Shown: positions 56,965 through 64,000 of the stretch, in pieces
Numbering within the stretch: the stretch's first letter is position 1
Layout of the letters: each line of letters begins with the position of its first letter
Position numbers and translations under genes: made by a program
NCBI GenBank assembly: GCA_020080175.1
Contig: JAGHQL010000122.1
Span: 1-64,000 of the forward strand
DNA: 64,000 bases
Source of the DNA: Glutinoglossum americanum
Taxonomy: Eukaryota; Ascomycota; Geoglossomycetes; Geoglossales; Geoglossaceae
Direction of reading: 5' to 3'
Notes under the pieces: generated by a model
The model's database searches: none
What the model was told of the DNA's origin: nothing
The model's input: the letters and a program-made list of their open reading frames with translations, nothing else

Positions 56965-58134
56965 TTTCAAATAGACTTTGCTTTAGATTGAAGACGCAGG
57001 TTTGCGAGTGTCAGAGCCGATTACCCCACTAATGTTGCCTCCCGTATTTAACCCCACCATCACCACACGTTTAGAAAAAAACCCCCTGCCGAGATTCAAA
57101 AAATAAAAAAAAAAAGGGGGATGAGATACCAAGACTCGAACTCGCAGCAAAAAAGGTTCGGCGTGTGGCACACCTACGTCCTTCTGTCTACATCCCAACT
57201 AAGTATGGTTTTAATTGCATCTAATCTAAGGGAATACCTCGTGGGATGAGCCTTTCCTACCACGAGGCATTCAAAACCCTTATGCCCAAATAAACATTTA
57301 AGGGTGTTCCCTAGCCCACTCAAAACAACCTCCTCCCAACATGTATGTGTAAACAGCGCCTGATGATTTAATCTTCAGACGTAGTCACCTTGAATTGAAT
57401 GGTAAAGTTTAAAAAAATTCCAATTCATCTGTTCGTTTTCGGACGCTGAGAGTAGGGTTTCTTTGGCAGCACACACCCACCACACTACCCGCTAAGCACA
57501 ATCAAGCGCTCTGTTTTTGACCCTGCTCCTCCCTCACCTAGTCCGATTTCGATGCGTTCAGCCACTAGGGTTTGTTCGACTCCCTACTCTTGTCTCGTCT
57601 TCGAAGTTGAGTGCTTGCTGAAGGTCAAGGACAGAAGCCATACAAAATCACAGCTCCGCTTACCATTTTTGTACCCACCACAGCCATAGATCATGAAATA
57701 CCTCCATCACCAAGTCTCAAAATGGCTGAGACTCAATAAACTAACCTATAAATGCAGAATACCTTGTTGCATTCATCTCCCCCTTCCCTTTTCTGGCAAG
57801 GAAGAAGACCCAGTTGCTGCTCCCAGAAAGAGGTTCGAAGGACTCCCGTGAGATGGCAGCCCATACCATTCCCGGGGGTTCTTAAGCAATGCGTAGAAAA
57901 GTAGCGATGGTCATTTTTGCCACGGGGAAGGTAACGCCCGATTGTCGAGTGGAAGTCCACACCGTCCGAGGTAGGAAACGGCTCATCAAAAAAAAGGAGA
58001 CACAGATCCGAAACTAGGGTCAAGCATGAGGAAGCAGCAGCGTGAGCCATATCAATATACATATAGCTAATAGGTAAGCTAACAATACAATTCGCATCAG
58101 TCTCAACTATTAACCCAACACGGCGGTTGCCGTA
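56965..58134. other. 1.2-kb intergenic region; one Pol III-like element, no protein gene
   Basis: Upstream of AIP1 and downstream of bS18m. Besides the tRNA-like element at 57117-57197, it holds a purine-poor stretch near 57470-57600 and short motif-free frames. AIP1 promoter sequence is expected at its left end. Confidence 0.45.
57106..57197 (-). other. tRNA-like / Pol III-type element
   Basis: On the minus strand, GGGATG near the 5' end can pair with CATCCC near the 3' end. A perfect T-loop/B-box core GAGTTCGAGTC sits at the expected distance, and eleven T follow the last C-run, as in a Pol III terminator. However, the T-stem has a mismatch, the 3' acceptor is offset, and no standard anticodon loop with U33 is visible.  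It may be a degenerate tRNA, a tRNA-derived repeat or a small Pol III RNA. Confidence 0.35.
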
Positions 58135-58913
58135 TCAGAAACTCCATCTCGTGCCGCGCTTCTTCGATCTTGCTCGCATTTCTAAAAGTTCCGGGTGCTT
58201 ATGCACGCTAGGCATGAGTCCCAACCCAATTGATCTTCTAATTGCCTTTGCAATTCGCCTCTGGTTTTTTGGTCGTAGCCCCGTCTCACGGGAATGTTTG
58301 ATCCGCCCCATATTAGTCATGTATTCAGACATTATCGAGAAGTTCTACATTGCGGGACAGTCAGTCAGCCTGAGCCCATAATAGCTGAAGCACAGTCATT
58401 CTGTGCAGTAACCAGGATGTTTCGAAGGGTGGAGAGTACGTTACCTTGTACTCATGGATAGGATTGATCGCCAGCACATCAAACGGATCCCTCGAGGGCT
58501 TCACCCGAATCCTCCACTTCCTCATCTCTACAGGACTCAAATCGTGAGGCGCGTAAACATCGCCAAGCTTCCACTTCCTTGTCATCATTCTCTCTAGATC
58601 AGCAGATTGGCCATACTGCGCAATGGCTTCGAGCGTCGTCCTTCGCGTGGCATTCTGCCTCTGCTTCTGGGCATTCACCATAGAGAGAATTGGTTTATAG
58701 GCGGCGAAAGAAACCTCCTTGGCCGGAAGCCGTATGGGCGAGCCGGCGTCATTTGGCACTAGGAAGGAGTCAGTGCCTGTTGGGATATAAAAACCAAGGG
58801 GTGCGTGTACCTTTGCTCTGTCCTGTGGGGCTTGAAGACGAAAATGCCCGCCTCAGGTATCTTGGAATTAGAAAATCCCGAGACAGTTTGATTGAGGGTA
58901 TCCGTGGAGGCAT
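58135..58913 (-). CDS. RSM18: Mitochondrial small ribosomal subunit protein bS18m
   Basis: Three exons, 58913-58811, 58776-58445 and 58344-58135, give 214 aa in phase. Exon 1 is a mitochondrial presequence with a cleavage-like LRRAFSSSS. A family body follows (LERMMTRKWKLGDVYAPHDLSP, DPFDVLAINPIHEYKN). The bacterial S18 core comes last: NFSIMSEYMTNMGRIKHSRETGLRPKNQRRIAKAIRRSIGLGLMP. It binds 12S-type rRNA in the small subunit of the mitoribosome. A different frame of exon 1 is also open, but only the one chosen gives both a Met and phase agreement with the acceptor at 58777. It is divergent from CIA84 (249 bp between starts), another mitochondrial protein. Confidence 0.9.
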
Positions 58914-59162
58914 GACGATATGATGTTTTAGAAACAATTTTGATTCGGGGGTGAGCTAAGCCTAGGTAAAAGTCTTGGCGCATTAATCCCTGCCGTCGTT
59001 CCCAGCTCCATACAGAGAATTGCTTCAATCGTAGTGCAATCGAGTACGAGTATCATGAATATTATATAGTCGCTCGCTCCCGGTATATCCAATATATCTA
59101 ATGTTACTTTGGTGTTTGCATTTCTTCCATTATTACTGGGCTAACCTATTTTAGGACAGAAC

Positions 59163-61576
59163 ATGCCATCTCATCTTACCCGTATTTTCTTTCAACGCAT
59201 TCTTCACGGCGAGTCCTATGTTCTGTGTCAATGTACATATCGGCCAGTCTCCATTGTGCGGGATAGCAGTATGCCATTCCTCTGCTCTTCGCAGCGGAGA
59301 ACCCTCTTCCTCAAGCCCGACCGAAGGCCCAAGAAAGTGGACCTCGATCCCGGATTAAGGAAGATGCTGGATTTGAACGAGAGTGCGAGTATGCAAGCAC
59401 GGCCCCCACCGGCGAAGGATCTGGCCCAAGCCTTCAAGGCATTCTTCAGATCAAAGCACCAGATAAGAGAACCGTTGGAGGAAATTCAGGCTATGCATGC
59501 GTTCGCGACTTTTCAACATCTACAGAGGCATAATGCGGAACAAGATGGCTTCGGACTCTCTCTAAACGACTTACAGACCGCTATGGATGCGCTAGTACAA
59601 GTACCGGAAGGGAATGTTTCGATCCACCATGCATTTGCGAAAGCCCTGTTTGAGGAGATAAAACAGAGGAGGGAGACGAACCCTTCAAATGCATTAATAA
59701 GCGGACTCAAGGATCTCTTGCCCTATGTGAGCGTCATATGTCAGACAGGAAATACAATGGAGGCACAGGCATTGGTTGAGAAACACTGGAAAGGTCACCC
59801 AGGGAGAACAGGACGAAGACTAGCAGCCAGGTTACTCGAAGGCTTCGCGAAAGAGAACAAGGAAGAAGAGCTACTTCGGGTACTTGTTCTGATGGAAGAG
59901 AACGGTGTTGATTTTGATTCTAGAGTTCACCAGGTGATTACGAAGCATTATGCGCTTAAAAACGATGTTGAAGCAACGAAAAAGTGGTTCCGCCACCCCA
60001 TCGCTCATGGAGAGACGCCGACGCCGTATACAAATGCCCACATCTTACGCTTTTGTCTGCGGAATAATGAATTGGAATGGGGTTCTGCAGTCTTTCGATC
60101 TATTCTAGAGACTAACCCAGACAAGAAAACTTGGGATATTATTTTCCAATGGGCAGCGGCAATGGGGAAAGGAGTGGATGAAGTAGAACAGATGATGCGA
60201 GTGATGGTGCGGAGAAATCCTGATGATGAGACGTTGAGACCAGATATAGAAACAATCAACGGCCTGGTGGAATTTGCGAATTCAAGGAACGACCCGTATA
60301 CCGCAGAGAGATATATTTCATTGGGCCAAAGGTGGAACATGGAACCTAATGCTGAAACCTACATTCTGCAGATGGATTACCGGATAAAAGTTGGTGACAT
60401 CGCCGGGGCGAAAGCTACATATGAGGTGCTAAGGGCCGAAGACGTGCCGCAAAACGAGGATCTTCCTGTTATCTTCCGACTGATTCAAGCGCTCTGTGCC
60501 GCAAAACACACCAACTTTTACAACATAACGTCTATTGTTGCTGATATCACTGAACGCAAAGTCCGCCTTGACCCAGATACTGTCGTGGCGCTTTGTCTCC
60601 TCCATCTTCGACGAGATGAACCGAACGAAGTAGTCGACCTCCTCAACTCCCATACCTTTCACTACAGCCTTGACCAGCGTGTCTATGTACGCAACGCCCT
60701 TCTCGCTTTCTGCCTGGATCGGGACAATTCCACCGCCCGTGCTTGGGATGCCTACCAAATCTTTCGTCAAGTATTTGACGAAACACCTCTCGAGATCCGC
60801 TCGCTAATGATGCGCGAGTTTTTTGACCGTCGTCGGCCAGATATGGCATGCCATATCTTCAGCCATATGCGCCATCACTTTAACCCCGAACGCAGGCCTA
60901 CTGCAGAGACATACATAGAATGCTTTGAGGGCATAGCTGGTGCAGCCGATCTTGAGGGACTTCAGATGATTCATAATACGTTGAAGCTAGACGATGAGGT
61001 CGAGCCCTGTACGAGGTTGTATAATGCGCTGATGTTGGCATACACAGCGTGCGATATGCCGTTCCGCAGTCTGGAGTTTTGGGACGATATCACTAATAGC
61101 CGCGAGGGCCCAACTTACAACAGCATCCAGATCGTGTTTGAGGCATGCCAAGCAGCACCTTTTGGAGACCGACATGCTAGGCCTATTTGGCAAAAACTCA
61201 AGAAAATGGGCGTTCAGCCAACCAAGGAGATCTACGCAGCTTATGCAGGAGCGTTAGCTAGACAGGGCCATTTAGAAGAGGCGAGGAAGGTGGTTGATGG
61301 AATGGAAAAGGATGCTGGATTTGAGGTCAACTACTTCTTGTGCGAAACCCGTTGTAAATTTCTAAGTTATGAAGTAGTATGGGTTGTGATGCTAACATAC
61401 TCGCCAGACTGGGGACATTGTACAATGCCACAACGGGGCAAAGCCGACAAGACGAAGTTGAAAAATGGGCTTCTGAGGCCCACCCAGAGGCCTGGGGTGA
61501 GTTGGTCAAGTTAGGGCAAAGGACTACGAAAGATGGCTGGAAGAAATTCGAAATCGATCAGAATCTTAAAGCATAA
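59163..61576 (+). CDS. CIA84: Complex I intermediate-associated protein 84 (PPR-like)
   Basis: Two exons, 59163-61339 and 61408-61576, give 781 aa. The N-terminus is a basic presequence (MPSHLTRIFFQRILHG, later SSQRRTLFLKP). The body is alpha-helical pentatricopeptide-like repeats, with recurrent patterns such as NAHILRFCLRNNELEWGSAVF, TWDIIFQWAAAMGKG and YNALMLAYTACDMPFRSLEFW. Neurospora CIA84 binds the large membrane-arm intermediate of respiratory complex I and is essential for its assembly, but is absent from the finished complex. PPR folds usually bind RNA, yet the assembly role is what is documented. The short last exon (LLGTLYNATTGQSRQDEVEK) restores the family end. It shares a promoter region with bS18m. 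Confidence 0.83.
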
Positions 61577-61898
61577 AGCAGCATCCCATTACCGACACTC
61601 TCGAGAGGAATATCATCTATATATTAAAATAAGCCAAGGTACCGTGTCGATGTTAGCTTTCATAAACCGATCTCTAGGGGGCACCAAGCACCGCCCTTTT
61701 GCTTTTGAGTCTTCACCTGTTAGTAGAGTCGAGGGCACAAAGAGTAAAGAGTCAAATAATACTATAACAATGGCATACCCATATAACGCTAATTATTGCA
61801 ACTAACTTAATAAGTATATCATTTGCTGACTAATCAAACCACAAATAAACACTTTAACTTGCAAGAAATACTCAAAAACCTCAACTCCACCAGCAGAT
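61577..61898. other. Short intergenic region upstream of IMP3
   Basis: About 320 bp, AT-rich toward IMP3. It should contain the CIA84 3' UTR and the IMP3 promoter. Confidence 0.5.
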
Positions 61899-62654
61899 AT
61901 GGTCCGAAAACTCAAGCACCACGAGCAGAAGTGCGTCCACCCACTTGCTCCAATTACCTTCAATTATCTATCCCGCTAATCATTTCCTTTGTCCAGACTC
62001 CTCCGCAAAGTCGACTTCACGACCTATAAATCCGACTCCTCCCACCGCGCTGCCTCCATCCTCCGCCGTTATCACATCCAAAAACCCTCCGATTACACTG
62101 CCTATAACCGGCTCTCCGGCTCTCTGCGTCAACTCGCGCACAAGCTCTCCCTACTTCCCCCTGACGACCCCGTGCGGCGGAAACATGAAGACTTGGTGCT
62201 TGAAAAGCTATATGCAATGGGTGTGCTCAGCCATGGCAGCAAACTAAGCGAGGTGGAGCGGAAGGTGGGGGTTAGTGCGTTTGCGAGGCGGAGGTTAGGA
62301 GTCGTGATGACGCGGTTGAGGATGTGCGAGAGGGTTAGTGAGGTAGGCTGGATTCCATTAAGCCACTTTGTATCATACAGATATTAGGGAGCTGACTGTG
62401 CGTAGGGCGTAAGATTCATCGAACAGGGCCATGTGAGGGTTGGACCCGAAGTCATCACAGACCCAGCATATTTGGTTACACGGTATAGCCTTCCTCCCTG
62501 ATGAACGGCCCACTGAAATACTTGGGGTTGAATATTAATATCATCTTAAATGTATAGGAACATGGAGGACTTCGTAACATGGGTTGACTCATCGAAGATC
62601 AAGCGCAACATCCTCAAATACCGCGATAAGCTGGACGATTTTGACCTACTTTAG
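61899..62654 (+). CDS. IMP3: U3 snoRNP protein Imp3
   Basis: Four exons, 61899-61930, 61997-62333, 62406-62482 and 62558-62654, give 180 aa in phase, the usual size. Recognisable parts are [48 protein letters not shown], the S4-type RNA-binding turn [11 protein letters not shown] (here [11 protein letters not shown]), and the invariant end [17 protein letters not shown] with KLDDFDLL. Imp3 is related to bacterial/ribosomal S4 and uS4. It helps pair U3 snoRNA with pre-18S rRNA in the small-subunit processome of the nucleolus. It converges on the reductase gene; the two stops are 166 bp apart. Confidence 0.95.
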
Positions 62655-62820
62655 AGGCCACGGAAACTACTTCCAACTTCCCTGTGTATGCTTGCTTTAC
62701 TACGTCAATTACGGCTAGAGGAGCAGCGTTCTTCGTGTTGTGGTTTATAATATATCTCTGATTCAGCCATACCTCTACAGCCCGACCCAACCAAATACCG
62801 CTTAATGACATATTACCCTC

Positions 62821-64000
62821 TCACTTCGGCGTCTCCGCAACCCTATACACCAACTTCTTCCCACTAACTTTATCCTCTCTCATCGACTGCATCCCTTCCA
62901 GGACACCCTTCAATCCCTCCTCTCCGACATGGAGCGGATGCACCTTAAACTTTCCATCTCTCAATAAACCCTCCGTCAGCGCCCAGAAATGTTTCTGGAA
63001 CTCATAATCTTCCGGCACTGGAGGAAAGCTTTTACCTGCCTTGACGAAACCCTCACCAAGGCCTGTGTATGCGAACGTGACTAGATTCTCGACATCACCA
63101 CGCGGCAATTTGGGCTTGGGGATGAGGAGCCCAGAGTATTTTCCGCCGGCGGGTCCGATGGCGTTAGCGCAGATGGCGCCAGTCACGTCACTGCTAATAC
63201 AGTCAAAGACATAAAAGAGCCTGTTGGAGGTGAACTTGCGAATCTCAGCGGCGCAATTGGGATCATTCTATAAGTTAATGGAGTATCGGTTAGCACCCAC
63301 GTTGTCTCGGACCAGTACCAGAGAGGGATATACATACATAGTCGAAAGCAGCATCGGCACCGAGACTCTTGACCAATTCGAAGTTTCGAGGCGAACATGT
63401 CGTCACAACCGTATACCCCGATCTACCGCCATACCATCAATCAATCACCCTCTAAACTTCGGCCCCTTACCGAATCACGGATGTCAACACACTTACAGCT
63501 TCGCAAACTGAATCGCCAATGTCCCTGTCGCGGTACTTCCGCCATATATCAAAATCGGAAGCCTCGTCTCAGTCGGTGAACTAGGCAGCTGCAGGCCTAG
63601 GCTCTGGTAGAGCCCTTGCCCCACAGTCGTGATACCGATCCCCAGCGTCGCTGCCTCCTCAAACGTCACGTTATCCGGGATCCTGATCTGACCATCCCCC
63701 TTCGCAACAATATATTCCGCGAAGGCGCCGCCATCCAGCTGACTTGCATTTGCTACCCATCCAAAGGACGATTAGCAACCGCCTTCCCGCATCCACAATA
63801 TAATCCACCATGATCAGTTTTATCCTACGACTACTTACATCCATGCACGGCCCCGGCAACCCTATCCCCCCTCTTAAATAGCTTCGTGACGGCCGGCCCA
63901 ACCTCCTCGACGACCCCAGCGTAATCACACCCCACGATCGCCCCAGGGGTCGGGAGATAGTCAACGTGTTTCCAGTCCGTCGGGTTCAGCGCCACTGCCA
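62821..64000 (-). CDS. Medium-chain dehydrogenase/reductase (zinc-type, enoyl-reductase-like), 5' end cut off
   Basis: Exons 64000-63839 (partial, 5' end outside the window), 63752-63497, 63422-63338 and 63267-62821 remain in phase. The sequence shows the GroES-like N-terminal part ([43 protein letters not shown]) and the nucleotide-binding motif [20 protein letters not shown]. The cofactor-domain order [22 protein letters not shown] and the C-terminal GKKLVYRV follow. This is the MDR family of quinone reductase, alcohol dehydrogenase and trans-acting enoyl reductase (LovC/ToxD-like) enzymes. No structural-zinc four-cysteine loop is visible, which fits enoyl or quinone reductases using NADPH. 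Substrate unknown; no polyketide or peptide synthase is present in the window to suggest a cluster. The missing start prevents a length check. Confidence 0.85.

Noticed and set aside
57106-57197. Calling the element at 57.1 kb a functional tRNA
   Set aside because: No anticodon loop with U33 could be found and the 3' acceptor side is offset by several bases, so it was left as an uncertain Pol III-like element.
62821-64000. A secondary-metabolite gene cluster suggested by the LovC/ToxD-like reductase
   Set aside because: No polyketide synthase, peptide synthetase, P450 or cluster regulator is present in the window; adjacent genes are housekeeping.

Overview
The window is a gene-dense stretch of nuclear DNA from a filamentous ascomycete (Pezizomycotina). 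The reasons are many short GT-AG introns, mostly 50-100 bp with CTAAC-like branch sites, an ApsA/Num1-type nuclear migration protein, an Aspergillus-RasB-type GTPase, a fungal NUO-24 and CIA84, a LysM secreted protein and an intron-bearing tRNA-Leu. The class cannot be fixed from this sequence. I reconstructed splice sites by reading both strands. Most models close exactly in phase.

Layout. 1-1.1 kb is GC-rich with C-runs and has no gene. 1.1-5.2 kb holds apsA (-). 5.2-8.2 kb has no recognisable gene. 8.2-9.0 kb holds a RasB-like GTPase (-). At 10.8 kb there is a tRNA-Leu(CAA). 11.2-13.1 kb holds mitochondrial SHMT (-). 14.9-16.5 kb holds an F-box/2EXR-like protein (+). 17.2-19.9 kb holds UBP14 (-). 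20.4-21.6 kb holds a dienelactone hydrolase (-). 22.1-24.3 kb holds RPA1 (+). 24.6-25.4 kb holds ribosomal protein eL18 (+). 25.7-27.3 kb holds PRO2 (-), divergent from NUO-24 (+, 27.5-28.5 kb). 28.9-30.2 kb holds a VPS62-like protein (+). 30.9-31.3 kb holds a cytochrome b5 (+).

31.3-36.0 kb is the least conventional part: a gene-poor stretch with paired CCAAT boxes, a small LysM secreted protein and an unresolved set of overlapping reading frames. 36.1-39.7 kb holds HRP1 (-), with an unusual 1.38-kb intron and a long Gln-Ala tract. 40.0-42.4 kb holds a Gyp1-type TBC protein (+). 42.8-46.8 kb holds a 16-exon DUF2421/BRE4-like membrane protein (+). 47.5-49.1 kb holds HFI1/ADA1 (+). 50.0-52.9 kb holds PRP6/prp1 (-), divergent from DIM1 (+, 53.1-54.5 kb). 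54.9-57.0 kb holds AIP1 (-). 58.1-58.9 kb holds mitochondrial ribosomal protein bS18m (-), divergent from CIA84 (+, 59.2-61.6 kb). 61.9-62.7 kb holds IMP3 (+). 62.8-64.0 kb holds a medium-chain dehydrogenase/reductase (-) cut by the window edge.

Most genes are housekeeping: nuclear movement, ubiquitin recycling, DNA replication, splicing, mRNA 3'-end processing, SAGA transcription, cytosolic and mitochondrial ribosome biogenesis, complex I subunit and assembly, and proline and one-carbon metabolism. Several are arranged head to head over 200-500 bp (PRO2/NUO-24, PRP6/DIM1, bS18m/CIA84, HRP1/GYP1, DLH/RPA1), so shared promoters are likely. I saw no transposon, LTR element, virus-like element, CRISPR array or secondary-metabolite core gene. 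I found no convincing undescribed system. The best candidates for a second look are the HRP1 long intron, the LysM locus with its unresolved downstream frames, and the Pol III-like element at 57.1 kb.
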